Assembly: GCA_947629755.1 (NCBI GenBank) | Contig: CANREY010000125.1 | Span: forward strand, 1-41,016 | Reading direction: 5' to 3' | Length of the DNA: 41,016 nucleotides | Origin: an uncultured Oscillospiraceae bacterium | Lineage (GTDB): Bacteria > Bacillota > Clostridia > Oscillospirales > Oscillospiraceae | Shown here: piece by piece, positions 7,312-14,698 of the stretch | How positions within the stretch are numbered: position 1 is the first letter of the stretch | How the letters are laid out: the number at the start of each line of letters is the position of its first letter | The notes under the pieces: generated by a model | Database searches by the model: none | What the model was told of the DNA's origin: nothing | Seen by the model: only the letters and a program-made list of their open reading frames with translations | Program-made: the position numbers and the translations under genes

Positions 7312-7653
7312 ATGACGGGGCAGAGGTATCAGCTCAAGGCCACAAAGGCGAGGCTCTATGGGCTGGTAAAACGGCACTTCGAGGTACCGGTGGCGTGTCA
7401 GCAGACAAATTTCGTCAAGCGATCCAGAAACAGAGATTATGCGCTGAAATTCTTCTATGAAGGAAGGATATATAGTTTCTTCCTTGCGGAATGCAGTGGT
7501 AAGGTGGTGCTTTCCCGAATGGTTGATACTCTGCGCGTGGCGCATGACCGGACATGGGACGCCGTGGACATCCAGCTTACGGAGCTACTGGAGCAGGGGT
7601 TGGCAGAACCAATAACGGAGGCAATAGCACAAGTGGCATCTACCCAGAAATAA
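7312..7653 (+). CDS. Hypothetical early phage protein
   Basis: A 113-residue protein that I do not recognise. It begins after a good AAAGGAGG site and ends with an Ala/Gln-rich tail. It is mixed alpha/beta in composition, with no Cys pairs, signal peptide or membrane segment. It is co-directional between two HTH regulators, so a regulatory or host-takeover role in early infection is possible but not shown. Confidence 0.6.
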   Translation: MTGQRYQLKATKARLYGLVKRHFEVPVACQQTNFVKRSRNRDYALKFFYEGRIYSFFLAECSGKVVLSRMVDTLRVAHDRTWDAVDIQLTELLEQGLAEPITEAIAQVASTQK

Positions 7654-7680
7654 TTATACCCCAGGGAGGGGGCTGATACC

Positions 7681-8133
7681 ATGGACAAAAAACCGATAAA
7701 TATTATTCAAAGGGCGCGGAACGGTAAGGGTTTGACGCAGGAAGCGCTGGCGGAGATAGCCGGATGCTCGGTCGACTCCGTCCGGGCATGGGAGAGCGGG
7801 GTTAGAAACTGCCCTGTCGACATGCTGGGAAAACTGGGCGAGATACTGTCGGCCCCATGGCTGACCGGGGTATATCTCCGGGAACAGTCGACCAGCTTGG
7901 ACGCGCTGATCCCCGCCTTTACTATCGGCCGTCCTTTGCCCGAAGCCGCGGCGGAGTACATATCAAACGTCATGGACTTCGTCGACAACAAGTTTGACAG
8001 GGCGCTGCTGCGGATGGTGGCCGACGGCCATATTGACGACGTGGAATCCGAGATCTTCGAGAGGATCATGGAGACCGGGGAAGCCATCACAGTCGCGTAC
8101 TATGAGATGCGGTTTGCCGCAAGAAAGGAGTAA
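7681..8133 (+). CDS. XRE-family HTH protein
   Basis: A 150-residue protein. The N-terminal 60 residues form an XRE helix-turn-helix (KGLTQEALAEIAGCSVDSVRAW, ESGVRNCPVDML). The C-terminal 80 residues are helical and acidic with no recognised domain. A GGGAGGGGGC purine stretch precedes the ATG. It is in the early regulatory operon between the Cro-like gene and the excisionase-like gene; it could be an antirepressor or an activator of replication or late genes. Confidence 0.75.
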   Translation: MDKKPINIIQRARNGKGLTQEALAEIAGCSVDSVRAWESGVRNCPVDMLGKLGEILSAPWLTGVYLREQSTSLDALIPAFTIGRPLPEAAAEYISNVMDFVDNKFDRALLRMVADGHIDDVESEIFERIMETGEAITVAYYEMRFAARKE

Positions 8134-8136
8134 GTC

Positions 8137-8367
8137 ATGAGTGAATTGCTCAGCAGAAAAGAGGCCGCGAAGCGGTTGCATATGTCGGAGGATCTTTTGG
8201 ATCAGGAGAGGGCCAGCGGACACTTGGCGTATATCCAGCGCAAGCCTGGCGGCAAGGTATATATCACCGATACGGCCATAGAAGAATATCTTGCCAGGGC
8301 GACGCACCCGGCGAGAGTGACCACAAGGGGAACGATGGAAACATACCGCCGCCGGAGGGTGATATGA
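8137..8367 (+). CDS. Excisionase-like MerR/HTH_17 DNA-binding protein
   Basis: A 76-residue protein starting SELLSRKEAAKRLHMSEDLLDQ, the winged HTH_17 pattern of phage Xis-type and MerR-like DNA-binding proteins, followed by a beta-wing (GGKVYITDTAIEEYL). It starts 3 bases after the previous stop, so the two are translationally coupled. The 3' end of the gene lies inside the first copy of a 52-bp direct repeat, which makes its Arg-rich C-terminus (TYRRRRVI) likely to be repeat-derived. It could assist the integrase in excision or act as a replication regulator. Confidence 0.7.
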   Translation: MSELLSRKEAAKRLHMSEDLLDQERASGHLAYIQRKPGGKVYITDTAIEEYLARATHPARVTTRGTMETYRRRRVI

Positions 8368-8478
8368 GCGATGGGCGCACGGTATAAGACCATGAGAACA
8401 GTGATCACCGGGCACAAAAATGCCCCCCGCCGGACGGTGAATCCGGCGAGGGGCGCATGGTATAAAACCATGAGAACA
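8349..8478. repeat. Two copies of a 52-bp repeat, period 78
   Basis: 8349-8400 and 8427-8478 share CCGCCGGA, GGTGA and then a 28-bp block beginning GGGCGCA and ending CATGAGAACA that matches at 26 of 28 positions. The right copy contains the small RNA gene described next. The left copy overlaps the end of the preceding gene and lacks the matching promoter and strong terminator stem, so it looks like a decayed duplicate. Confidence 0.8.
8415..8477 (-). ncRNA. Candidate leftward small RNA 1 (about 63 nt)
   Basis: On the reverse strand TTGCAA (8512-8507), a 17-base spacer and TATAAT (8489-8484) form a near-consensus promoter, giving a start near 8477. The RNA would begin with a 6-bp hairpin (CATGGT-TTTAT-ACCATG) and end in a strong terminator: GCCCC plus CGCCGGA paired with TCCGGCG plus GGGGC (8422-8454), followed by TTTTTG. 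It has no ribosome site or sizeable ORF. It is divergent from the replication initiator at 8529, its -35 lying close to that gene's ribosome site. Confidence 0.55.
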
Positions 8479-8483
8479 TTTTT

Positions 8484-8512
8484 ATTATACCACAGCTCCC
8501 ACACTTTTGCAA
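8484..8512 (-). promoter_or_regulatory. Promoter of small RNA 1
   Basis: TTGCAA, 17 bases, TATAAT on the reverse strand. TTATACCA (8485-8492) is also the inverted complement of TGGTATAA (8458-8465). Confidence 0.6.
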
Positions 8513-8528
8513 GGGGGAATGAGGAAAA

Positions 8529-9311
8529 ATGACTGAGGGCAGTCGAGGGGCCTATAACGCCGTGCTCCCGGCAGATGTTAGGTATGACGACGAGCTAAAG
8601 CCTAACGCCAAAATCCTCTATGCCGAGATTACAGCTCTTTGCGACAGCCGGGGATATTGCTGGGCCACCAACGGATACTTTGCCAAACTCTACAACGTTA
8701 CCGAGGCTACGGTAAGCCGATGGGTGTCTCAGCTTGACTCCAAGGGTTATATCCGATGTGAAATGGTACCCACGAGCACCGGCATTGAGCGCAGGATCTA
8801 CGCCGGCATATTTATAGTGACCAGGGGGGAGGTTGACAAAAAAGTCAAGACCCCCCTTGACAAAAAGCGCAAGACGGGTCTTGACAAAAATGTCAACACC
8901 CCTAAAGGTAATATATTTAATTCTTTTAACGATGAAAATTTATCGTTACCCCCTAAAGCCCCCCAAGGGGCGGCGCCGCCAGGAGAGAAGCGGAGATCAC
9001 GCGAAATTAAACCGGCACCGGATTGGAAGCCGGATCGGTTTGTCGGCTTTTGGCAATTCTACCCCAGGCATGAAAATAAGCAGGGAGCTATAAGGGCGTG
9101 GGACAAGCTCCAGCCCGGCGATGAGCTCATCGACAGGATGGGAAAAGCGCTAAAGCGGCTTAAGGCAACTGAAGCATGGAGAGACGGAATTGGGATCCCG
9201 CACGCGTCCACTTGGTTAAATAACGCCAGGTGGGAAGACGCCGATGACCTCCCGGAGAAACCCGGCGCCATCCGGGGCGGCTGGGCCGTGGACGAGGAGG
9301 TGATCAAGTGA
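8529..9311 (+). CDS. Replication initiator, winged-helix N-terminal domain
   Basis: A 260-residue protein. Residues about 10-95 form a winged helix-turn-helix (HTH_36-like: AKILYAEITALCDSRGYCWA, then YNVTEATVSRWVSQLDSKGYI) as in phage DnaA/RepA-type initiators. A low-complexity linker encoded by three 24-bp repeats (VDKKVKTP, LDKKRKTG, LDKNVNTP) follows, then a C-terminal domain (about 165-240, FWQFYPRHENKQGAIRAWDKL) common in helicase-loading initiator proteins. It overlaps the DnaB-type helicase gene by 4 bases, consistent with initiator/loader and helicase acting together. The repeats and adjacent AT-rich DNA inside the gene probably are the origin. Confidence 0.82.
   Translation: MTEGSRGAYNAVLPADVRYDDELKPNAKILYAEITALCDSRGYCWATNGYFAKLYNVTEATVSRWVSQLDSKGYIRCEMVPTSTGIERRIYAGIFIVTRGEVDKKVKTPLDKKRKTGLDKNVNTPKGNIFNSFNDENLSLPPKAPQGAAPPGEKRRSREIKPAPDWKPDRFVGFWQFYPRHENKQGAIRAWDKLQPGDELIDRMGKALKRLKATEAWRDGIGIPHASTWLNNARWEDADDLPEKPGAIRGGWAVDEEVIK
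8832..8903. repeat. Three 24-bp iterons within the initiator gene
   Basis: Exact 24-bp spacing: 8832-8855, 8856-8879, 8880-8903. Each begins (G/C)TTGACAAAAA and ends in a C/G-rich hexamer after a partly inverted GTCAA or GCAAG. The third unit contains TTGACAAAAATGTCAA, an inverted repeat. This is typical of initiator binding sites embedded in an initiator gene. Confidence 0.75.
8904..8948. other. AT-rich segment next to the iterons (probable origin unwinding element)
   Basis: A run of A/T-rich bases with AACGAT (8928-8933) and ATCGTT (8942-8947) as an inverted repeat follows the iterons directly, in an otherwise GC-rich gene. Iterons plus an AT-rich tract inside the initiator gene is the layout of lambda-type origins. 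Confidence 0.55.
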
Positions 9312-10663
9312 TTGACCGCTCGAATATTGACGACATCGAGTATGGGATCATCGGCGGCCTGTTGCTCTGGCCCAAGTATGCGGGCGTGGCAGTAGCGAAA
9401 CTGTCGGCCGATGCCTTTATGAACGAGGGCACTCGGACTGTCTACGAGGCAATATCTCACCTGCATTTTGCGGGAAAGCCCATTGATTGTGTGACGGTCC
9501 AGCGGGAAACCGGGCCCGATTATGTCCCGGTGATAAACGAGGCCCTTCCTCGCGCGACAGCTGAGGTTGAGTACTACTGCGATTTGTTGCTTGAGTACGA
9601 CCGGCTGTGGCATATCCACCTGCTGGCCGGCAATTTACAGAACGCCGCGAATATGACGGAGGCGGAAAAAACGCTTGAGCAAATCAATGCCTTGATGTGC
9701 TCAAGGAGCGAAGTCGAAACCGTGGACGCAATGGAGCTTGTAAAGGCGTACATACTGCGGAAAAACGAGAAATCACCACCACCGGAGTATATCAGCTTCG
9801 GAATGGAGGCCCTGGACAAGGCGCTCTTTGTAAGGCCTGGGGATGTGGTGATCATCGGCGGATACTCATCGGCCGGAAAAACCCTGCTTTCCCTTCAGTT
9901 TGCCCTCCACATGGCAAAAAAGTATCGGGTAGGATATTTTTCGTTGGAAACAGACACCGAAAAAATGGGCGAGCGCATGATCTCGCATTACGCCCAGATC
10001 GACTTCCGCCGAATAAAAACCGGCACGGAGGATTCGCGGGATCTGGAGCGTGTCTTAAAAATGGGCATGGAGTTAGGGGATTATTCGGGCCATCTGAAAT
10101 TTCACCGAGCCTCCGGGCTCTCCGTCAGGGACATTCAGGCAATAACCCTGAGCCTGCGGCACGAGATCATCTTCGTTGACTATCTGCAGATCGTCGACGC
10201 GCCGGGACGTGATTTTCGTGAAAAGGTCACCAACGTCTCCATGTCCCTCCACACACTTGCCCAGAGCCATAACGTGACGGTAATCGCGCTGGCTCAGCTC
10301 TCCCGCCCGGAAAGGACAAAAGCCGGAACAGCCCCTCCGAACATGTGGAGCTTCAAGGAGTCCGGGCAGATAGAGAACGACGCCGACGTGGCCATGTTGC
10401 TGTATCCCTCGGATATGAACGACAACGCTTCACCCCGTTACCTCAAGGTCAGCAAAAACAAGGATGGCACAAAAACTCAGATCGTTCTGGAATTTGATGG
10501 TGTCCACCAGACACTTAAGCCGATGCCTCCATCAATGGCGGAAAGATACCGCAATGTAATGAAGGCAAGCCGCGAGGCGGTGCGTCAACGAAACAGCGCT
10601 GACGGCTCAGGCCAGGTGACGCTTGAGGAGCTGGAGGGCGAGGACGATGACCTCCCGTTTTAA
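9308..10663 (+). CDS. Replicative DNA helicase, DnaB family
   Basis: A 451-residue hexameric 5'-3' replicative helicase. The N-terminal domain (about 1-120) matches DnaB-N (IEYGIIGGLLLWPKYA, SADAFMNEGTRTVYEAI). The RecA-like ATPase domain has Walker A GGYSSAGKT (about 182-190), Walker B with IIFVDYLQIVD (about 288-298), and the DnaB-C motif ALAQLSRPE. The C-terminus ends in acidic EGEDDDLPF, a single-strand-binding-protein-like tip. It follows the initiator with a 4-base overlap and forms the replication module. Confidence 0.93.
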   Translation: MIDRSNIDDIEYGIIGGLLLWPKYAGVAVAKLSADAFMNEGTRTVYEAISHLHFAGKPIDCVTVQRETGPDYVPVINEALPRATAEVEYYCDLLLEYDRLWHIHLLAGNLQNAANMTEAEKTLEQINALMCSRSEVETVDAMELVKAYILRKNEKSPPPEYISFGMEALDKALFVRPGDVVIIGGYSSAGKTLLSLQFALHMAKKYRVGYFSLETDTEKMGERMISHYAQIDFRRIKTGTEDSRDLERVLKMGMELGDYSGHLKFHRASGLSVRDIQAITLSLRHEIIFVDYLQIVDAPGRDFREKVTNVSMSLHTLAQSHNVTVIALAQLSRPERTKAGTAPPNMWSFKESGQIENDADVAMLLYPSDMNDNASPRYLKVSKNKDGTKTQIVLEFDGVHQTLKPMPPSMAERYRNVMKASREAVRQRNSADGSGQVTLEELEGEDDDLPF

Positions 10664-10704
10664 GCGGGTCTCAATAAACTTTAAAATCTTGACAGGAGGA
10701 AACC

Positions 10705-11481
10705 ATGAGAACAATAGCGATAATGAACCTTAAAGGGGGCGTTGCGAAAACCACCACGACGGTGAACGTGGCGGCGATCCTCGCCCATGATCACAAGAAA
10801 AAGGTGCTTGTGGTCGACGCGGACAGTCAATGCAACACCACCGAATTCCTCGGCTCGCCGACCGGGGGCGGTACCTTGGCTGATGTTCTGCGGGATAATG
10901 ATATTGGCATTTGGCAGAAGCAATATTTCCTTTATCGGTACGTCGTCGGAACAAATATCCCCAAGGTAGAGCTTATCTCCGGTAGCGATGAGCTTATGGA
11001 TCTGGACCTGACTAAGGTGGAAACGGACGCGGTCAACGTAGAATCCTTGCGTGAGATGCTAACTGGCTGCTCTTACGACTTCTGCCTTATTGATTGCCCG
11101 CCGGCATTCAACGCGGCCAGCGCCGCGGCGCTTCTGGCGGCGGACGAGGTCCTGATCCCTATTAAGCTGGACGCCTTTTCCCTGCGGGGAATGACGAACC
11201 TTATGCGTCAAATCGACAACATGAGGGCGATAAACCCCGATCTCAAGCTCCTTGGCTGTCTGCCTACAATGTGGTACGCCTGCGATCGCACCACGGACGC
11301 CGAAAAAACATTGCGGGATTACGGCTTTGCGGTACTCCCACATATACGCCGCACTGACAAGGTCGACGACATGACCTTTGCCCAGCGTCCGATCATTGAA
11401 TCCAGTCCTCGGAGCGCCGCGGCGATCGATTACCGGGCCTTTGTCCGTTGGCTCCTGAAGGGAGGCGGCGTAAATGGCTGA
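10705..11481 (+). CDS. parA: ParA-family partition ATPase
   Basis: A 258-residue Walker-type ATPase. The deviant Walker A KGGVAKTTT (residues 10-18) with its signature Lys, VVDADSQCN (motif A') and CLIDCPPAF (Walker B) are all present, with DEVLIPIKLDAFSLRG following. It would form nucleotide-dependent patterns on the nucleoid and move ParB-bound DNA. It overlaps the ParB gene by 8 bases. A complete par pair in an integrase-carrying phage suggests a stage of extrachromosomal maintenance, as in phage-plasmids, or use of ParA/ParB in replication or regulation. Confidence 0.9.
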   Translation: MRTIAIMNLKGGVAKTTTTVNVAAILAHDHKKKVLVVDADSQCNTTEFLGSPTGGGTLADVLRDNDIGIWQKQYFLYRYVVGTNIPKVELISGSDELMDLDLTKVETDAVNVESLREMLTGCSYDFCLIDCPPAFNAASAAALLAADEVLIPIKLDAFSLRGMTNLMRQIDNMRAINPDLKLLGCLPTMWYACDRTTDAEKTLRDYGFAVLPHIRRTDKVDDMTFAQRPIIESSPRSAAAIDYRAFVRWLLKGGGVNG

Positions 11482-12988
11482 TAAAAAAGGCTTTAACCTT
11501 GCTGAGGCCCTTGCGAGCGTGCCCAAATTGGACACCGCCGATGCCGGTCAAAAGAAGATAGAGTACATCGACACTGCCTACTTGTTCGACGATCCCAAAA
11601 ATTTTTACACGCTTTCAGATTTAGATTCCCTTGTGGAAAATATCGAGCTGGTCGGGCTCCAGCAACCGCTCCTTGTTCGCGCGGACCCGGAGAATCCGGG
11701 GTATTACGTAATCGTATCCGGGCATCGAAGAAGGGCTGCCATACGCAAGCTGGTGGATGAGGGCCGGGAGGACCTGCGCAAGATACCCTGCATTGTGGAG
11801 GCCGGGCAGGAGTCGGCGGCTATGCAGGAGCTGAGGCTCATTTTCGCAAACTCCAGCACCCGGAAGCTCACTGACGCGGAGCTCGCGGATCAGGCCGACC
11901 GTGTGACGGCCCTGCTCTATCAGCTCAAGGAGGAGGGAGTAGAGTTTCCCGGCCGTATGAGAGACCACGTGGCCGAGGCATGTCAGGTGAGCAAATCAAA
12001 GCTTGCGCGGCTGAAGGTTATCAAAGAAAAGCTTGAGCCGCCGTTTATTCAGCGATGGCAAGCCGGTGAACTGGACGAATCCCCGGCCTATGAGCTGGCC
12101 CGAATGCCCATGGAAATTCAGTGGCGAATCGGCAAGTTTAAAAAGCTCCCCTCCACCAGCGCCCTGTCGGCAATTCGGGAGAAGGCCGAGAAGGGGGCCA
12201 CGTGGACGCCGACGCTCAGATGTCCGGGCGGGACCCCGTGTACTAATTCCGACAATTTTCTGCGGTTGGCTGGAGAGCGTCCCTATAAAAACTGCGACGG
12301 ATCTAAGTGCTGCCTTGAGTGCTATGATGGGGCAAATTGTGATCATTATTGCTGTGACCGTATGTGCGCCGAGGCCAAAGCCACAAGGGCGGAGCGGCAA
12401 AGAAAGGAGAAAGATCGTCTCGACGCATCAGCGCAAAAGCGTTTGACAGAGGCTCAGCGTAAGACCATCCCTTTCGCAAAGCGGGTGATCCGCGCAGCTG
12501 ATGCGGCTGATTTGGCTGACGATGTAAGAATCAAATGGTGCAATTGGGGTATTGCGACTGTCGGCGACGCCAGGAATTGGGCAGATGGATGCTTCAAGAA
12601 CTGGCCCAAGTATGGAGCGGAATATCCACGGTTTGCTCCTAATGAATTGTTTTTTCCTCTTGAGACCTCGAAAACTCTGAAGTGTTCCGCCGACTATCTG
12701 CTGGGTCTGACCGACGATCTCCACCCCGGCGCGTCTCCAACCGGTTATATCACCGAGGGGAATCCCCCGGAGCCCACTGAGGCAATGGTACTACTGAATT
12801 ACGACATGGACGTGCCGTTTCGCCTTGATGCGAAATGGGATGGACATGGTTGGTGGGCGGCCGGCACGGCACTTACCGAAAAAGTCCTGGCGTGGTATCC
12901 TCTCCCGCCAACTCCGAAGATGTCGGAATTAAGCAAAGGCTCAAAGAATGAAGATCCTGATACGGAGGGCGACAATGACGAGACTTAA
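11474..12988 (+). CDS. parB: ParB-family protein with mosaic C-terminal half
   Basis: 504 residues, longer than ordinary ParB. Residues about 28-135 form the ParB N-terminal (CTPase) fold, with the box SGHRRRAAIRKL near 90. A KorB/ParB HTH region follows (about 160-200, ACQVSKSKLARLKVI). Next are a Cys-rich stretch (about 249-300, with ten or more Cys, possibly zinc-binding), a fragment resembling the XRE repressor tail (ADYLLGLTDD, about 402-412), and a C-terminal domain ending EKVLAWYPLPPTP that resembles DUF551. A palindrome of the 17-bp family (11519-11535) lies within codons 16-21. It overlaps parA and probably binds specific sites in this genome. Confidence 0.8.
   Translation: MADKKGFNLAEALASVPKLDTADAGQKKIEYIDTAYLFDDPKNFYTLSDLDSLVENIELVGLQQPLLVRADPENPGYYVIVSGHRRRAAIRKLVDEGREDLRKIPCIVEAGQESAAMQELRLIFANSSTRKLTDAELADQADRVTALLYQLKEEGVEFPGRMRDHVAEACQVSKSKLARLKVIKEKLEPPFIQRWQAGELDESPAYELARMPMEIQWRIGKFKKLPSTSALSAIREKAEKGATWTPTLRCPGGTPCTNSDNFLRLAGERPYKNCDGSKCCLECYDGANCDHYCCDRMCAEAKATRAERQRKEKDRLDASAQKRLTEAQRKTIPFAKRVIRAADAADLADDVRIKWCNWGIATVGDARNWADGCFKNWPKYGAEYPRFAPNELFFPLETSKTLKCSADYLLGLTDDLHPGASPTGYITEGNPPEPTEAMVLLNYDMDVPFRLDAKWDGHGWWAAGTALTEKVLAWYPLPPTPKMSELSKGSKNEDPDTEGDNDET
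11519..11535. promoter_or_regulatory. 17-bp palindrome, site 5 (inside parB)
   Basis: GTGCCCAAATTGGACAC, one mismatched pair. It is 45 bases into the parB reading frame, a position suited to autoregulation, transcription roadblock or partition loading. Because it is coding (SVPKLDT) the match may partly be chance. Confidence 0.5.
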
Positions 12989-13514
12989 AAAGGGCGACAT
13001 CTGCCCTCTCTGCGGAGAACCGATCATGACCAGTGATCCCTTTACCCTCGGATACCTGAGCGCATGGGCTGACCTTACATCCAGCCCAGAAACAGAGTCC
13101 CCGGCCGATGACAGTGGTGAGGATTTCCCGTTTGCTTACTCCGCATGTAATGAACGCGGAAAGGTCGCCCTCCGGGCCCAGCATGAGGCGAAAAGCCCGT
13201 GCGCCGCTTGCAGTTACGGCGGTAAACACTTGGACGCTCCGCCTTGCACAAATTGTCCGGCCTACCCGAAGGAGGCGGAGAACGAGCCGCTGACGCTGAA
13301 GGAACTGCGAGAGATGGACGGCCAGCCAGTCTATGTGGTCGCAAAAGAAGGGTCTGGATGGGCTGTGGTGGACTGGCACGGTGTCAATAAATCTTGGATG
13401 TATTTTAGCAAAACCGGGACAGCGGAGGGAATGAGTGCAAAAGCCGTTTTTGCCCACGATTATGGCACTGGCTGGATTGCTTACAGCCACCCGCCAAAGG
13501 GGGCCGGGGAATGA
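12975..13514 (+). CDS. Cys-rich phage protein with N-terminal zinc ribbon
   Basis: A 179-residue protein. CPLCGEP near the start forms half of a zinc ribbon; a second cluster CAACSYGGKHLDAPPCTNCP lies about 75-95. The C-terminal part (LTLKELREMDGQPVYVV, then WAVVDW) resembles a small beta domain often seen in Clostridia phage accessory proteins. The start at 12975 follows GGAGGGCGAC and overlaps the end of parB by 14 bases. Function unknown; zinc binding is inferred from Cys spacing. Confidence 0.65.
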   Translation: MTRLKKGDICPLCGEPIMTSDPFTLGYLSAWADLTSSPETESPADDSGEDFPFAYSACNERGKVALRAQHEAKSPCAACSYGGKHLDAPPCTNCPAYPKEAENEPLTLKELREMDGQPVYVVAKEGSGWAVVDWHGVNKSWMYFSKTGTAEGMSAKAVFAHDYGTGWIAYSHPPKGAGE

Positions 13515-13747
13515 GCATAGACCAACTGGCATTGTATGAGGAGGAGCCGAAGGCCGAGACGTGCTTCAGCTGTCGGCATTTCTCCGAGCTGAAAAAGCCA
13601 CGGGAAGTCGCGGAAGGAGCGGCCATTTACGGGTACTGCTTTAAGGACGGGACGAAAGACTATTCCCCCAACATGGGGAAGGGGTACCCGGTTTATATCC
13701 CGGAGGGAAAATGTAAGGACTGGAAGAAGCGCAGGGAAGACCGGTAA
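13511..13747 (+). CDS. Small Cys-rich hypothetical protein
   Basis: A 78-residue protein with CFSCRHF, a single Cys in YGYCFKDG and another in GKCKDW, compatible with one four-Cys zinc site. It overlaps the previous stop codon by 4 bases (ATGA), indicating translational coupling. No known function. Confidence 0.65.
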   Translation: MSIDQLALYEEEPKAETCFSCRHFSELKKPREVAEGAAIYGYCFKDGTKDYSPNMGKGYPVYIPEGKCKDWKKRREDR

Positions 13748-13760
13748 AGGAGGCGGCGAA

Positions 13761-13826
13761 GTGATCCATCTGGGAGAGACATTTTGCGTGGCGGTGACTA
13801 AAAAGAGATTTGGAGGCGTGGAATGA
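13761..13826 (+). CDS. Very small ORF (21 aa), doubtful
   Basis: GTG at 13761 follows a strong AAAGGAGGCGGCGAA site and encodes 21 residues ending in ATGA shared with the next start codon at 13823. Good ribosome site and coupling argue for translation, possibly just as a leader to set ribosome density on the next gene. There is no sequence family to support it. Confidence 0.35.
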   Translation: MIHLGETFCVAVTKKRFGGVE

Positions 13827-14698
13827 GGATACTTCCGATATTATTCACCACAGAGATGGTCCGGGCGCTTCAGGACGACATGAAAACGGCGACACGGCGG
13901 GTAATCAAATACTCCGCCAGCGACGTATATAAATCCGCTTGCTTTCATGGACGATGGCATGAGGGAATGACCGTTGATAATCTGCCACGGAGCTTAATCG
14001 ACTGGTACTGCAAGGAGGTCAAACGACCGCCATATGAGCCCGGCGATATTTTGTACATCAGGGAGACGTGGGCCGTACACCCGTGCCGCGAAAGTGATTG
14101 GCTGACACCGGATTTGCGCCGAAAATGCCGAAAAACCGGGGAAGGCATGGGTTGTTACATATTTGCTGCGGATGGGCTTAACGGAATAACCCCGTGCTGT
14201 ACAAGTGTTGCATATCATAAATGGTCCCCATCTATCCACATGCCGAAAGAGGCCGCAAGGATATTCCTCAAGGTGAAGGACGTGCGGGTGGAGAGGCTAC
14301 AGAACAGCTTCTTTGCCCCCATAAGCCCAATTTTTGATCTGTTGGCGGAGGGAATGGACATAGGAGACGACTGTCGGAATTGCATCGCAACTTACGGAAA
14401 TCCGTGTTGTGTCGATACCGTTGACGAAGATGGCTCTAACTTATACGGTGGAGACTGCGGGATACTCGATGTTGTCCGAGGAGATTATTCTGATCTTTGG
14501 AATCGCCTCTACGCCAAGCCAATGCCGGTGAAGGAGCGCGGTGTGGTGGTCAGGTACGAAAGCTACCCGTGGGAGGATATTCAGGAGGTCAGGACATACC
14601 GGGGTCTGCCTTGGCTGGTCATTGGCAACCCGTGGGTGTGGGTCATTGAGTTTGAGCGGACGGACAAGCCGGAGGGGTGGCCGCATGGTAAAGCGTAA
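13823..14698 (+). CDS. Phage ASCH/PUA-like accessory protein
   Basis: A 291-residue protein with FTTEMVRALQDDMKTATRR at the N-terminus, PPYEPGDILYIRETWA (about 72-87), SIHMPKEAARIFLKVKDVRVERLQ (about 136-160) and the C-terminal NPWVWVIEFERT. This set is characteristic of a widespread phage family with an ASCH-like RNA- or nucleotide-binding fold; the TRR motif is its usual signature. Biochemical role not known to me. It overlaps the following HNH gene by 14 bases. Confidence 0.65.
   Translation: MRILPILFTTEMVRALQDDMKTATRRVIKYSASDVYKSACFHGRWHEGMTVDNLPRSLIDWYCKEVKRPPYEPGDILYIRETWAVHPCRESDWLTPDLRRKCRKTGEGMGCYIFAADGLNGITPCCTSVAYHKWSPSIHMPKEAARIFLKVKDVRVERLQNSFFAPISPIFDLLAEGMDIGDDCRNCIATYGNPCCVDTVDEDGSNLYGGDCGILDVVRGDYSDLWNRLYAKPMPVKERGVVVRYESYPWEDIQEVRTYRGLPWLVIGNPWVWVIEFERTDKPEGWPHGKA

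Noticed and set aside
8349-8478. Type III toxin-antitoxin RNA repeats
   Set aside because: Only two repeat copies and no ToxN-like endoribonuclease gene nearby.
8832-8903. CRISPR-like array
   Set aside because: Units are contiguous 24-bp tandem repeats with no spacers, in frame within an initiator gene; iterons explain them better.
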